This document shows, in pieces, positions 1 through 9,777 of a stretch of 64,000 nucleotides of DNA. This stretch comes from Limnospira fusiformis SAG 85.79 (GTDB taxonomy: Bacteria; Cyanobacteriota; Cyanobacteriia; Cyanobacteriales; Microcoleaceae): NCBI RefSeq assembly GCF_012516315.1, contig NZ_CP051185.1, forward strand, positions 889,459 to 953,458, read 5' to 3'. The translations under genes were made by a program, and so were the position numbers. A model generated the notes under the pieces. The model was not told where the DNA came from, did no database searches, and saw only the letters and a program-made list of their open reading frames with translations. Numbering within the stretch: position 1 is the first letter of the stretch; each line of letters opens with the position of its first letter.

Positions 1-3000
1 GGGGGAACCACTTGCCAGAATTTAGGTAGGAACTCAGACCAATTAGCCAAAATCGAAGCTGCCACCTTGCTACCAGTGCGATCGCTATGGTCTTGAATCA
101 ATCCCCGCAACTGAGCCTCACCTTGACTGGTCGCTACCCGTTGAATGCGGACAATTTCCCCATTCACACAATCCGGGAAAGATCCATCCAGGTCAAGGAA
201 ATAAGCAATACCGCCAGTCATTCCAGCCCCGACGTTACGGCCGACCTTACCGAGGACCACAACCACACCACCAGTCATATACTCGCAGCAATGGTCGCCT
301 GCGCCTTCAATAACTGCTTGTCCCATAGAATTACGAACAGCGAAACGCTCACCCGCTTGTCCCCGTGCGAACAGAGTGCCTCCGGTGGCTCCATATAGAC
401 AAGTATTGCCAATAATCACATTTTCCCCAGAGTCCAGAGTCGAGTCATCACTGGGCTTAACAATCAACTCGCCGCCGTGCATACCCTTACCCACATAATC
501 ATTAGCCTCGCCATTGAGGGTTAAAATCATGCCGGGTAGGTTAAACGCGCCAAAACTCTGACCTGCTGACCCGTTAAAGGTGAGGGCAATTTCCCCAGAG
601 AAACCACTATTGCCGTACATAGAGGCAATTTTCCCAGCAATGCGAGCGCCCACAGTGCGATCGGTATTGACAATATCCAAAGTTTTGGCAACCTTGTACT
701 GATGGGAAATGGCATCAGAGATTTCTTGATCAGCCAAAATGCTGTCGTCTAACACCGGACCATTGCTGTGTACAGGTTCATGATTCAACCAATCATTACC
801 CGGAGCGACCGGAGGCTGCATCAACACCCCTAAATCCAATCCTTTGGTTTTCGCCAGAGGTAAATCGCGCATTTTTAGGAGGTCCGATCGCCCCATCAAA
901 TCAGTCAGGGAACGGTAACCCAGCATAGCCAACAACTCCCGCACCTCTGATGCGACAAAATGGAAGAAATTAACCACATGGTCAGGAGTTCCTGGGAAGC
1001 GTTTACGCAACTCCTCCCGCTGAGTAGTGACCCCCACCGGACAACCATTGGTGTGACAAATCCGAGCCATGATACAGCCTTCGGAAATCATGGCGATCGT
1101 ACCAAAGCCAAACTCTTCGGCTCCCATGAGAGCGCCCATGACCACATCCCAGCCGGACTTGAGACCACCATCAACCCGTAGGCGAACACGATCGCGCAAT
1201 TGGTTTTCCATCAGTACCCGATGCACCTCCGTTAAACCCAACTCCCAGGGTGTTCCGGCGTGTTTAATGGAAGACAAAGGCGAGGCTCCCGTGCCGCCAT
1301 CATGACCCGAAATCTGGATATAGTCCGCATTAGCCTTAGCTACCCCAGCCGCAATAGTACCAATACCAATTTCCGCTACCAGTTTCACCGACACCTGAGC
1401 ATTAGGATTAATCTGATGCAAGTCAAAAATCAACTGTGCCAAATCCTCGATGGAGTAGATATCATGATGAGGCGGCGGAGAGATAAGCGTGACACCAGGT
1501 TTAGACCGTCGCAACATGGCGATATAGGGGCTAACTTTCTTGCCGGGCAGTTGTCCCCCCTCACCGGGTTTCGCCCCTTGAGCGACTTTAATCTCGATGG
1601 ACTGGGCATTCATCAGATACTCTGGTGTTACCCCAAAGCGACCAGAAGCAACCTGTTTAATGGCAGAGGAGCAACTATCCCCATTTTTTAAGCCTCGTAG
1701 ATATGGGCGACTGGGAGAAATGCCATCATCCCCGACATCAGATAAAGGCTTAAACCGGGCGGGGTCTTCGCCACCTTCCCCAGAATTTGACTTTCCGCCT
1801 AGACGGTTCATGGCGATCGCCAAAGTTTCGTGAGCCTCTGGCGACAGCGCCCCCAAAGACATTCCCCCAGTACAGAAGCGCTTGACAATATCCGTAATGG
1901 GTTCTACCTCATCAATAGAGATGGGAGAGCGATCGCTTTGGAAATCCAGTAAATCTCGCAGCGCCGCCACTGGGCTGTCTTTCAGGTAAGCCTGGTAAGT
2001 CGTGTAATGGTCTGCACCCTCACCGCGTACCGCCTGATGCAGTAACTTCGCCAATTCCGGGCTATTGCCGTGATATTCTCCCCGTTTAAAATAATTCACA
2101 AAGCCGTAGTTTTCCAGCTTTTTGCCTTGCATTTCCGGGAAAGCCTTAGCGTGAAACTGGCTGACCTCCATAGCCAACTCCGCCACAGTCAACCCTCCAA
2201 TCCGAGAAGTCGTCCCCTTGAAGCCCAAATTCAACAGGTCTTCCCCGATACCGATCGCCTCAAAAATTTGGGCTCCTTGGTAAGAAGACAGTAGAGAAAT
2301 CCCCATTTTCGAGAGAATTTTTAACAGTCCCCCTTCCACCGCCGCGCGATAGTTTTCCTGAGCCTGAACCATGCTCAAAGGTGGCATTTTCCCTTTTTCC
2401 ATCGCCATCTGAGTTTTGGGTTCCGACCACCACTGTCGCACCGTCGCCAAAGCCAAATAGGGGCAGACAGCAGACGCACCATAGCCGATTAAACAGGCAA
2501 AATGATGGGTACTCCAGCATTGGGCAGTGTTCACCACCAACGAGCATTTCAAGCGGTCTCCCGACTCAATCAGATGGTGATGGACAGCCCCCACAGCCAA
2601 CAGAGGAGGGATATAGGTATTTTCCCCATTCAAAGGCGATTGGCTCTCCGAGTTGCGATCGCTGAGAATCAAGATTTTCGCCCCCTGAGCCACTGCGGCG
2701 ATCGCTTTTTCGCACAGAGCCTCCACCGCCAACCGCAACCCGTCCGGTCCCGTTGCCACCGGATACAGAGTAGACAGAGTGACCGCCTTTAAACCAGAGT
2801 CCGCCAGTTTTTGCAGTTCCGCCTCATTGAGGACTGGGGATGATATTTTTAGCATCCGCGCATCTTCCGGTTTAGGGTCTAGGAGGTTTCCGCGTTCTCC
2901 CAAGCGCATTTGTAGGGACATGACAATGCGCTCCCGTAGGGGGTCAATAGCCGGGTTAGTCACCTGAGCAAAGCGCTGTTTAAAATAGTCATATAGCAGG

Positions 3001-4643
3001 TGAGGTTGTTCCGAAATCACCGCCAGGGGGATATCATCTCCCATACAGAAAGTCGGTTCTTTCCCCAAACTCGCCATATCCGCAATCACCATTTCCACAT
3101 CTTCCGAACCGTAACCAAAGGCTTTTTGGATAGCCAGGTCAGGAAGAAGAGGATTTTCTGTCCCCACAAAAGGTTGAGGCTCCAAATCGTAGCGGTATTT
3201 TCGCAGCCATTCCCCATAGTTGCATTTCGCCGCCACTTTCCGTTTAATATCCCAGTTTTTGAGGATTTCCGACTCCTCCAAGTTCACCGCGATAGTTTGT
3301 CCTGGTCCCAGGCGACCTTTTTCCAGAATTTCCGACTCCTCAACTTGTACTACTCCCGCTTCCGAGCCGACAATAATCAAACCCCCTTTGGTGATGCAGT
3401 AGCGAGCGGGTCTGAGTCCATTGCGGTCTAAGCAGGCTCCCACCTGTTTACCATCGCTAAATACTAGCAAAGCCGGACCATCCCAGGGTTCTTGTACTCC
3501 GCTGTGGAATTCGTAGAAGTCCGTAATTTCTGGATAGTCTTTCAGCAGCGGCTGATTTTGGTAGGCTTCTGGAACCATAATCATCAACGACTCGGAAGGT
3601 TCCCGTCCCGTCCGCACCAGGAGTTCCATCACGTTGTCGAGGTTAGCCGAATCGCTGTTATTGGCATCCACAAAGGGTTTCAGGTCCCAAAGGCGATCGC
3701 CCCAAACCGGATGAGAGAGGATACCTTCCCGCGCACGCATCCAGTTAATGTTACCCAGAAGCGTGTTAATTTCCCCGTTATGCCCCAGTAACCGCATCGG
3801 TTGAGCGAGAGGCCAGCGTGGCATAGTATTAGTGCTGAAGCGCCTATGATACACCGCAAATTGACTTTCATAGTCGGGATTTTGTAAATCACGGTAAAAC
3901 TCACCCAACACCGCCGATCGCACCATACCCTTGTAAACAATAGTCCGACAGGACCAGGAGCAAATGTAGATATCCTGTCCCCAGACTAAGCCCTCTTTTT
4001 CTAGGGCTACCCCACACTGGCGGCGTGCTAGATATAATTGACGTTCTAGGTCATCTCCCACCAGACCTTTTTTTGAGCTAACAATAAGCTGTTCAATGCA
4101 GGGTTGGTTAGCTGCCGCCATTGGTCCGAGGACTTCCGGGCGCACCGGAACCACTCGCCAACCTATCAGGTTCAGGTTTTCCGACTCCAGAACTTTGGCG
4201 ATCGTATCGCGGGCTAACTGTTGTTTACCTTCGCCGTCCGAAACCTGATGATTGGGGTCCGAATTTTCTGAAGAACCCGCCTGGGGTAGAAATACCATTC
4301 CTACTCCATAGTCACCCTCTGGACTGACCCCATATCCTTCCGCTTGCAGTATTTTCCAGGGAATAGTAGTCATCACTCCGGCTCCGTCCCCAGAGTCGTA
4401 ATCGGCACTACATCCTCCCCTGTGTTCCAGACAGCCTAGGGCTTTTAAGGCTTTCTCAATTATGCTATGGTTGGCTTTTCCGTTTAGGTCTGCAATGAAC
4501 CCAACGCCACAAGCATCTCTTTCTTCCACCAGCCACCGAGGACCCGCGTAGGGTGTACCCAGGCTATTTCCCTGGTTAGATAACCGGCGAACTTTCAGGG
4601 TAGGGGGTTGATGGGGGTTGAAATTGGTTTCTTTTCTATCCAT
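1..4643 (-). CDS. glsF: Ferredoxin-dependent glutamate synthase, 3' end just off window
   Basis: Makes two glutamates from glutamine and 2-oxoglutarate with reduced ferredoxin; the second step of GS-GOGAT ammonium assimilation. The minus-strand frame is open from an ATG at 4643 to the left edge (1547 codons), so with a usual family length near 1550 only a few C-terminal residues are missing; the last visible residues are FWQVVP. A class II glutamine amidotransferase begins at Cys45 (ACGVGFIA) after a 44-residue propeptide, as in processed GOGATs. EPWDGPA lies near 3480. The 3Fe-4S motif C-x5-C-x4-C is at residues about 1190, 1196 and 1201 ([12 protein letters not shown]). Ferredoxin rather than NADPH dependence is inferred from the single-subunit architecture and cyanobacterial context. 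Confidence 0.95.
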   Translation of the reverse strand, partial: MDRKETNFNPHQPPTLKVRRLSNQGNSLGTPYAGPRWLVEERDACGVGFIADLNGKANHSIIEKALKALGCLEHRGGCSADYDSGDGAGVMTTIPWKILQAEGYGVSPEGDYGVGMVFLPQAGSSENSDPNHQVSDGEGKQQLARDTIAKVLESENLNLIGWRVVPVRPEVLGPMAAANQPCIEQLIVSSKKGLVGDDLERQLYLARRQCGVALEKEGLVWGQDIYICSWSCRTIVYKGMVRSAVLGEFYRDLQNPDYESQFAVYHRRFSTNTMPRWPLAQPMRLLGHNGEINTLLGNINWMRAREGILSHPVWGDRLWDLKPFVDANNSDSANLDNVMELLVRTGREPSESLMIMVPEAYQNQPLLKDYPEITDFYEFHSGVQEPWDGPALLVFSDGKQVGACLDRNGLRPARYCITKGGLIIVGSEAGVVQVEESEILEKGRLGPGQTIAVNLEESEILKNWDIKRKVAAKCNYGEWLRKYRYDLEPQPFVGTENPLLPDLAIQKAFGYGSEDVEMVIADMASLGKEPTFCMGDDIPLAVISEQPHLLYDYFKQRFAQVTNPAIDPLRERIVMSLQMRLGERGNLLDPKPEDARMLKISSPVLNEAELQKLADSGLKAVTLSTLYPVATGPDGLRLAVEALCEKAIAAVAQGAKILILSDRNSESQSPLNGENTYIPPLLAVGAVHHHLIESGDRLKCSLVVNTAQCWSTHHFACLIGYGASAVCPYLALATVRQWWSEPKTQMAMEKGKMPPLSMVQAQENYRAAVEGGLLKILSKMGISLLSSYQGAQIFEAIGIGEDLLNLGFKGTTSRIGGLTVAELAMEVSQFHAKAFPEMQGKKLENYGFVNYFKRGEYHGNSPELAKLLHQAVRGEGADHYTTYQAYLKDSPVAALRDLLDFQSDRSPISIDEVEPITDIVKRFCTGGMSLGALSPEAHETLAIAMNRLGGKSNSGEGGEDPARFKPLSDVGDDGISPSRPYLRGLKNGDSCSSAIKQVASGRFGVTPEYLMNAQSIEIKVAQGAKPGEGGQLPGKKVSPYIAMLRRSKPGVTLISPPPHHDIYSIEDLAQLIFDLHQINPNAQVSVKLVAEIGIGTIAAGVAKANADYIQISGHDGGTGASPLSSIKHAGTPWELGLTEVHRVLMENQLRDRVRLRVDGGLKSGWDVVMGALMGAEEFGFGTIAMISEGCIMARICHTNGCPVGVTTQREELRKRFPGTPDHVVNFFHFVASEVRELLAMLGYRSLTDLMGRSDLLKMRDLPLAKTKGLDLGVLMQPPVAPGNDWLNHEPVHSNGPVLDDSILADQEISDAISHQYKVAKTLDIVNTDRTVGARIAGKIASMYGNSGFSGEIALTFNGSAGQSFGAFNLPGMILTLNGEANDYVGKGMHGGELIVKPSDDSTLDSGENVIIGNTCLYGATGGTLFARGQAGERFAVRNSMGQAVIEGAGDHCCEYMTGGVVVVLGKVGRNVGAGMTGGIAYFLDLDGSFPDCVNGEIVRIQRVATSQGEAQLRGLIQDHSDRTGSKVAASILANWSEFLPKFWQVVP

Positions 4644-4982
4644 GTCTCGATCAATGGGTTTTGCTAGGGAAATTGCTGTCTGGTGTCCGTTGTCCGTGAA
4701 ATGCCCTTAGGTATTATTATGTAGCCAAGATTCGTAGGGTGCGTCACATCCGACCGGCTACGAGAAACACCAACCAAAAGCGTTATTGTGACGCACTCCG
4801 TGTTGATTTACTCCGAAATTTTCGCATCGAGGGGCGGGTTCTGACGCGCGACTCTATTTCCACGCCCATTGTTTGTGAACCCGCCTGTACCCTATTCCAA
4901 GCCATAGCTCATAATTACCTAGGATACACGCGATTTTTGGTCTTGACTCACAAAAGTTTAAATCTGATTACATTTTGATTTC
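4644..4982. other. Divergent intergenic region with inverted repeat
   Basis: This 339-bp gap separates glsF (-) from the glycosidase gene (+) and should hold both promoters; no site is obvious. An imperfect inverted repeat is visible: GGTGCGTCACA at about 4739 and TGTGACGCAC at about 4787. Relatives of the GGTGCGTCAC core recur near 17635, 17703 and 21539, so it is a dispersed repeat. A 79-codon frame here (4739-4978) crosses the repeat and is not credible. Confidence 0.5.
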
Positions 4983-7421
4983 ATGTTTAACTCATCCCGA
5001 TTTTCTGTAAATTTGGCTGCTTTTTTCTGGTTGTTGTCCTCTCCCGCCCTTAGCACTCCCACTGAGGGGTTCGGCGGGGGTGTGGCATTAGCGGCGGGGT
5101 ATACCATTGTATCAAAACCTATTCAATCAGGAACCGACATTGCCATCAACGGACAAAATTTGCCAGTTAATTGGCTAGAGTGGCAAGATTCTCGCATACC
5201 AGACCGCCTTGCTATTGGTATTAGCGATTTGGGCTTAATGCACTCCATGGGAGTCGAACTCCTTGATACCGATAACCACCAACAACAGCCCATTAGTTGG
5301 TTTGCATTTTCCCATAACGTGCCTACACACTATCAATCTGGCTACCGATACCTAGAGATTAGCGAACTGGCAGCCAGGGAAAATTGGCAAATTCAGATCC
5401 AGGGAAACCGTCTCGAAATTGTCACCCCCCCTAGCACTATTGAATCAGTGCAGGCTGATTTCATTGAAGATAATATCTGTGTTCCCGTGGCGGGTGCTTG
5501 TAGGGGCGGGTGCAACATATCCCACGGGAAAAATCAGCCAACTCCCCACACCCGCCCCTCGGATCCGGTGTTGAGCGGGGCTGATTTCGGCATCCCCCCT
5601 TACACAGTCGCCCTAGCTTCTTTGGGGGAAACGACTGGTGACAGAACCGCCGGACGGGTTCAAGAATTATCTGACCTCCCCACCACAACACTCGTCAACC
5701 CGCCAGGACGCAACTCGGAAAATTTCTGTCGCCGTTTTGTCGTTAGACTCACCAACCCAGCCAATTGGCAAACTCCTAGTATCATCGGGCGCAGCATATC
5801 TCCCCAAAACCTCGATATATCTGATCTTCCCCCCCCTCTGCAAGAGTTACTTAAACCACCGTCCCCACAACCAGAACCAGAACCTGAGCCAACAGAGGAA
5901 ACCAACTTAGAAGATGAAGGGGATAGGCAACCTTCACCCCCACCACCCCAGGAATTACCGCCTTTGGTATGGTGGTCAATTCCCTTGGAGGCTACATCGC
6001 CTCACCTCTCCAATAGTAGCGGCTCGCACCAGCTACTCGGTTCCGTAATTTTGCCTGGTAATAATATCCAATCTCTCACCCCCTCCGAGAGTTCATCAGA
6101 TCTCTGGACAAATTTAATGGGGTTATGGGTAGATTCCCAGAACCAGCAAACTCGCCTGATTTTCAGCACTCCCACCGGGTGGCAGCCTGTGATCACCTCT
6201 AGTGCCGTGCTACCGGAAATTAACATCGAAATTCGCCCCGATTTTTGGCGCGATCGCAATATCGTTTGGGCTGAGGGACTGCGCTGGCAACAAAAATATA
6301 TCGATCTTAATAGCCACCAGAGGCTATCTACACCCCCTCCCTCAAACTCTACTGGCCGCGAGTCGGCTAGGTTCCCAGTCGTTTGGTTAGAGATAGACTT
6401 AAATAACCAGGGAATTTCCCTACAACCGATTCTCAGCCGACCAGGATCTCGCTCCGGTGTCAGCCCCTTGGTTCATGTCGCTAGTAGCACCAGAGCCGCC
6501 GCTGCCATCAATGGCGGATTTTTCAATCGCAATAATCAATATCCCCTGGGAGCCATCAGACATCAAAATCGCTGGCTCTCTGGCCCGATTCTCAACCGGG
6601 GGGCGATCGCTTGGACAGACCAAAACCAATTTTTTATCGATCGCCTCGAACTTTCACAAACCTTGTTCCCCGACCGTCGTGAACCTATCCCCCTTGATCG
6701 CCTCAATAGTGCCTTTATTCAACGGGGACTATCTCGCTATACTTCTGACTGGGGAAGCACCTATAGCCCTTTTACTCCCAGAGAAATTGCTATCACTGTT
6801 CAAGGCGAAACCATTATTAGTCACCAAGTCCTCGACTCCATTAACTTTTCCGCCGTCCCTATTCCCGACGATGGCTATTTACTAATTCTGCGAAATGAAC
6901 CCGAAATAGCTTTAGCCCTCGGCATAGATGAAACCCAGTGTATCGGGTTGGTTTGTCCCCCTAGCACCCAGACAGAACACCAACCCCTACCCGTGCAACT
7001 TGTTGATGAAACTAATCCGCCCGATTTTGCTGAATATCCCCATATTCTGGGGGCTGGTCCTCTGTTACTGCGGGGCAACCAAGTAGTCCTAGATGCTAGG
7101 GCCGAAAACTTTAGTGATGCTTTTAATACTCAAAGGGCTATCCGCAGTGCCGTCGGTCTGAAAACTAACACCCCAGGGCGATCGGGCAGCGACTCCCCAG
7201 CAGTATCGCTTTTATTAGTCGTAGTCCATCCACGTCTTGGTGGTCCTGGACCTTCTCTGGCTGAATTAGCAGAGTTAATGAAACAGTTGGGGGCTACTGA
7301 TGCTCTCAATTTGGACGGTGGTAGTTCCACTGGTCTCTATTTAGGTGGGTATCTACTCGATCGCCCTCCTCAAACCGCCGCCCCTATTCACAATGCCCTG
7401 GGTGTGTTCTTATCCCCTTAA
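4983..7421 (+). CDS. Secreted phosphodiester glycosidase (NAGPA-like) domain protein
   Basis: 812 aa. A hydrophobic N-terminus ending near SSPALS looks like a signal peptide, so the protein is probably exported. Residues about 285-325 form a Pro/Glu-rich linker. The C-terminal part from about residue 465 matches the phosphodiester glycosidase family (the domain of the mannose-6-phosphate uncovering enzyme, common in bacterial exopolysaccharide proteins): AAAINGGFFN near residue 505 and LNLDGGSSTGLYLGG near the end. It likely acts on a glycan or glycan phosphodiester in the periplasm or cell surface; the substrate is unknown. Residues 173-193 are encoded by a copy of a dispersed repeat found as a tandem array near 21.4 kb, an in-frame insertion. 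Starts at ATG 4983. Confidence 0.85.
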   Translation: MFNSSRFSVNLAAFFWLLSSPALSTPTEGFGGGVALAAGYTIVSKPIQSGTDIAINGQNLPVNWLEWQDSRIPDRLAIGISDLGLMHSMGVELLDTDNHQQQPISWFAFSHNVPTHYQSGYRYLEISELAARENWQIQIQGNRLEIVTPPSTIESVQADFIEDNICVPVAGACRGGCNISHGKNQPTPHTRPSDPVLSGADFGIPPYTVALASLGETTGDRTAGRVQELSDLPTTTLVNPPGRNSENFCRRFVVRLTNPANWQTPSIIGRSISPQNLDISDLPPPLQELLKPPSPQPEPEPEPTEETNLEDEGDRQPSPPPPQELPPLVWWSIPLEATSPHLSNSSGSHQLLGSVILPGNNIQSLTPSESSSDLWTNLMGLWVDSQNQQTRLIFSTPTGWQPVITSSAVLPEINIEIRPDFWRDRNIVWAEGLRWQQKYIDLNSHQRLSTPPPSNSTGRESARFPVVWLEIDLNNQGISLQPILSRPGSRSGVSPLVHVASSTRAAAAINGGFFNRNNQYPLGAIRHQNRWLSGPILNRGAIAWTDQNQFFIDRLELSQTLFPDRREPIPLDRLNSAFIQRGLSRYTSDWGSTYSPFTPREIAITVQGETIISHQVLDSINFSAVPIPDDGYLLILRNEPEIALALGIDETQCIGLVCPPSTQTEHQPLPVQLVDETNPPDFAEYPHILGAGPLLLRGNQVVLDARAENFSDAFNTQRAIRSAVGLKTNTPGRSGSDSPAVSLLLVVVHPRLGGPGPSLAELAELMKQLGATDALNLDGGSSTGLYLGGYLLDRPPQTAAPIHNALGVFLSP
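5501..5559 (-). repeat. Dispersed repeat copy inside a coding region
   Basis: The minus strand reads AGGGGCGGGTG, then AGTTGGCTGATTTTTCC, then GGATATGTTGCACCCGCCCCTA. It aligns along its length with the last unit of the array at 21415-21472 (GGGCGGGTGCAGGTAGTTGG, GGTTTTTCCGATGG, GATATAGCACCCGCCCCTAC). The ends are inverted (GGGGCGGGTG/CACCCGCCCC). It is read through in frame by the glycosidase gene. Confidence 0.8.
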
Positions 7422-7643
7422 AAACTATGACTTCTATGTAAAGCTATGGGTGGCTACCGTAAAGTTTTGATAAAATCTGGTAGCTATCACCGCATTCTGA
7501 GGCAAACCGGGTGACATCTTCCCTAATCTGTTTGCTATGGTGGTTTGTAGGAATCAAGGCTCAATGTAAAGGCTCGAACCTCGAGCATCTAAAGCCCTGA
7601 GCTAGTGCCAAATTTATCCTAATTTTTTCAAGGACAGATTGCT
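7422..7643. other. Intergenic region with small dyad
   Basis: This 222-bp gap precedes the cupin gene. It contains a dyad GCTCGA-acc-TCGAGC at 7572-7586, which could be a terminator stem of the upstream gene or a regulatory hairpin; there is no U-tract. Nothing else is recognisable. Confidence 0.35.
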
Positions 7644-8054
7644 ATGGTAGCCATCAAAGAAAATCCTCAAGTTGCAGCCACACTCGTCGCCACCATTCCC
7701 CAATTGCCTTCAGCCACTGAGTTGCGGCCTTGGGGTTCTTTTACCGTATTAGAAGAAGGACCTGGCTACAAAATTAAACGCATTGAGGTAAACCCAGGCC
7801 ATCGCCTTAGCTTACAAATGCACCATCATCGCAGTGAACACTGGATTGTAGTTTCTGGTACTGCTAGAGTTACCTGTGGCGATCGTGAAGAGGTACTATT
7901 TTCTAATCAATCGACTTATGTGCCTCAATGTACAACCCACCGCCTGGAAAATCCCGGCGTGATACCTCTGGTTTTGATTGAGGTTCAGAATGGAGAGTAT
8001 TTAGGGGAAGATGACATTGTTCGTTTTCAGGATGACTACTCCCGCAGCCGCTAA
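7644..8054 (+). CDS. Cupin protein, mannose-6-phosphate isomerase type
   Basis: 136 aa, a single cupin domain of the type found at the C-terminus of bifunctional mannose-1-phosphate guanylyltransferase/mannose-6-phosphate isomerases. Visible are WGSFTVLEEGPGYKIKRIEV (about 30-49), the metal-binding cupin signature with MHHHRSEHWIVVSG (about 60-73) and PQCTTHRLENPG (about 94-105). The protein may interconvert fructose-6-P and mannose-6-P, feeding GDP-mannose for polysaccharides, but stand-alone copies are often unproven as enzymes. ATG at 7644 is the only start that keeps the family N-terminus. Confidence 0.85.
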   Translation: MVAIKENPQVAATLVATIPQLPSATELRPWGSFTVLEEGPGYKIKRIEVNPGHRLSLQMHHHRSEHWIVVSGTARVTCGDREEVLFSNQSTYVPQCTTHRLENPGVIPLVLIEVQNGEYLGEDDIVRFQDDYSRSR

Positions 8055-8133
8055 TCTCCAGGAATTCCGCATTCTATCAGTGTTGATTGCCTGAATTGCC
8101 TTAATGTATTTGTGTAGTTGTCTCCTGTAGCTG

Positions 8134-8139
8134 TATAAT
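8134..8139 (+). promoter_or_regulatory. Candidate -10 box upstream of the Fe-S carrier gene
   Basis: A perfect TATAAT lies 64 bp before the ATG at 8204, with no convincing -35 at the proper distance. It is plausible as the promoter of the A-type carrier gene. Confidence 0.35.
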
Positions 8140-8203
8140 TACGGCTTGACCCAAAATCCAGGGTGCTTATGGTCGATCCTCAGTTATCGGTTATCTCTGA
8201 ACT

Positions 8204-8533
8204 ATGATTCATCTAACCCAATCTGCCACTAATGAAGTTTTACGCCAACAGTCTAGGAAGAATGACTCCAACCTATTGTTTCGACTAGGAGTTAAGTCTG
8301 GGGGGTGTTGTGATTGGGTTTATACCTTCAGTTTGGAACCATCAGCCACAGCCAACGATGGCGTTTATCAGTGTGGTTCGATTAAGATAGTGATTGATAG
8401 CCACAGCGCTCCCTACCTGGAGGGATTGACCCTAGACTATTCAGAGGATCTCATGGGGGGAGGCTTCCGGTTCGATAATCCTAATGCAGCCAAGACCTGT
8501 AGTTGTGGTCACTCTTTTGTCCGTAAGTCCTGA
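8204..8533 (+). CDS. A-type iron-sulfur cluster carrier (HesB/IscA/SufA family)
   Basis: 109 aa, the normal size for the family. A-type carriers accept Fe-S clusters from scaffolds and pass them to apoproteins. The three cluster-binding cysteines are visible: one in GVKSGGCC (about residue 38) and the C-terminal CSCG in KTCSCGHSF (about 98-106). EDLMGGGFRFDNPNA is the conserved segment between them. Cyanobacteria carry more than one paralogue (IscA- and SufA-like), and the sequence alone does not decide which this is. It stands alone, ahead of the ribosomal operon. Confidence 0.9.
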   Translation: MIHLTQSATNEVLRQQSRKNDSNLLFRLGVKSGGCCDWVYTFSLEPSATANDGVYQCGSIKIVIDSHSAPYLEGLTLDYSEDLMGGGFRFDNPNAAKTCSCGHSFVRKS

Positions 8534-8579
8534 TATTAGGGAGTTGCGTCCGATTCGCTTCCGTATTTCCAAAAAAAGT

Positions 8580-8608
8580 TTGCCAAAAGCAGTTAGATCG
8601 TTTAAAAT
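8580..8608 (+). promoter_or_regulatory. Candidate sigma-70 promoter of the str operon
   Basis: TTGCCA (8580-8585) and TAAAAT (8603-8608) are separated by 17 bp, each one mismatch from consensus. They would give a leader of about 120 nt before rpsL that contains a hairpin around 8656-8677 (CCCATCCCC...GGGGAGGG). Assigned from position and spacing only. Confidence 0.5.
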
Positions 8609-8737
8609 AAAGTTTTGGGTATCAGAATCTAACTTATAGATAGAAAGGAAAATCCCATCCCCAAATCGGGGAGGGCTATTTCGGTGGAGATACCGCAACC
8701 CCTAAAATTGACGAATTCATAGATTATGTCGTAACTC

Positions 8738-9112
8738 ATGCCCACTATACAGCAACTAATTCGTTCTGCACGAGAAAAGACTGATAAAAAAACCAAGTCT
8801 CCAGCCCTGAAAAGTTGTCCGCAACGTCGTGGGGTTTGTACTCGTGTTTATACTACAACACCTAAAAAACCGAATTCAGCACTTCGCAAAGTAGCAAGGG
8901 TGCGCCTGACTTCAGGATTTGAAGTGACAGCATATATACCGGGTATTGGTCATAACTTACAAGAACACTCTGTGGTAATGATTAGAGGCGGTCGGGTGAA
9001 AGACTTACCAGGCGTTCGATATCACATAATTCGTGGGACATTGGACACAGCGGGAGTCAAAGATCGTCGCAACGGCCGTTCTAAATACGGAGCCAAACGC
9101 CCGAAGGCTTAG
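8738..9112 (+). CDS. rpsL: 30S ribosomal protein S12
   Basis: 124 aa, full length. S12 sits at the decoding centre of the 30S subunit and controls tRNA selection accuracy. The conserved [19 protein letters not shown] (about 39-57) contains the lysine whose substitution classically gives streptomycin resistance; it is wild type here. The second hallmark, [18 protein letters not shown], is at about 85-102. First gene of the str operon; rpsG follows after 125 bp. Confidence 0.98.
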   Translation: MPTIQQLIRSAREKTDKKTKSPALKSCPQRRGVCTRVYTTTPKKPNSALRKVARVRLTSGFEVTAYIPGIGHNLQEHSVVMIRGGRVKDLPGVRYHIIRGTLDTAGVKDRRNGRSKYGAKRPKA

Positions 9113-9237
9113 GACCGGAGTATGAATTAACCCAAATTTTGGCAGCCTAATTTTATGGGCGGGTCTGGTTGACATGGGTTATTGTAGGTCTTGCTGGCTC
9201 GGCAGGAATTTAAGATTGTGTTGAGGGAAAATTTAGT

Positions 9238-9708
9238 ATGTCTCGTCGTAGAGTTGTTCAAAAACGTCCGGTTCCTCCTGATTCTAGGTATAACAGTCGC
9301 CTGGTGAGCATGATGGTGCGTCGCATCATGAGGCACGGCAAAAAATCTGTAGCTCACAACATCGTTTATGATGCTTTGGCTACTATTGAGGAACGGACGG
9401 GATCTGATCCTCTGGAATTGTTTGAAAAAGCGGTGAGGAATGCGACTCCTTTGGTAGAAGTTAAGGCTCGCCGGGTGGGAGGAGCGACTTATCAAGTTCC
9501 CATGGAAGTGCGTTCCGAAAGGGGAACCACCTTAGCTTTGCGGTGGTTGATTCACTTTTCGAGGACTCGTTCAGGGCGATCGATGGCTAGTAGACTAGCA
9601 TCAGAACTGATGGATGCAGCCAATGAAACCGGGAGTGCAGTTCGGAAGCGGGAAGAAACGCACCGGATGGCAGAAGCCAACAAAGCCTTCGCCCATTATC
9701 GGTATTAA
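9238..9708 (+). CDS. rpsG: 30S ribosomal protein S7
   Basis: 156 aa, the standard bacterial length. S7 binds the 3' major domain of 16S rRNA and nucleates assembly of the 30S head. The N-terminus [20 protein letters not shown] and the conserved [20 protein letters not shown] (about 26-45) and [19 protein letters not shown] (about 73-91) are clear. It lies between rpsL and fusA in the usual str order. In E. coli S7 represses its own operon by binding the rpsL-rpsG spacer; nothing in this spacer was recognised as that site. Confidence 0.98.
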   Translation: MSRRRVVQKRPVPPDSRYNSRLVSMMVRRIMRHGKKSVAHNIVYDALATIEERTGSDPLELFEKAVRNATPLVEVKARRVGGATYQVPMEVRSERGTTLALRWLIHFSRTRSGRSMASRLASELMDAANETGSAVRKREETHRMAEANKAFAHYRY

Positions 9709-9777
9709 AATATTGGATTAGCAGTCAGTTCCAGAAACGTATAAAATCTTAATAAAGGTTTAAAAAAGGAGGTAGCT

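Noticed and set aside
87..4327. Many plus-strand frames of 60-143 codons
   Set aside because: Shadows of glsF, whose minus-strand frame is open throughout.
4739..4978. 79-codon frame upstream of the glycosidase
   Set aside because: Begins in a dispersed inverted repeat and has no ribosome-binding site or protein-like composition.
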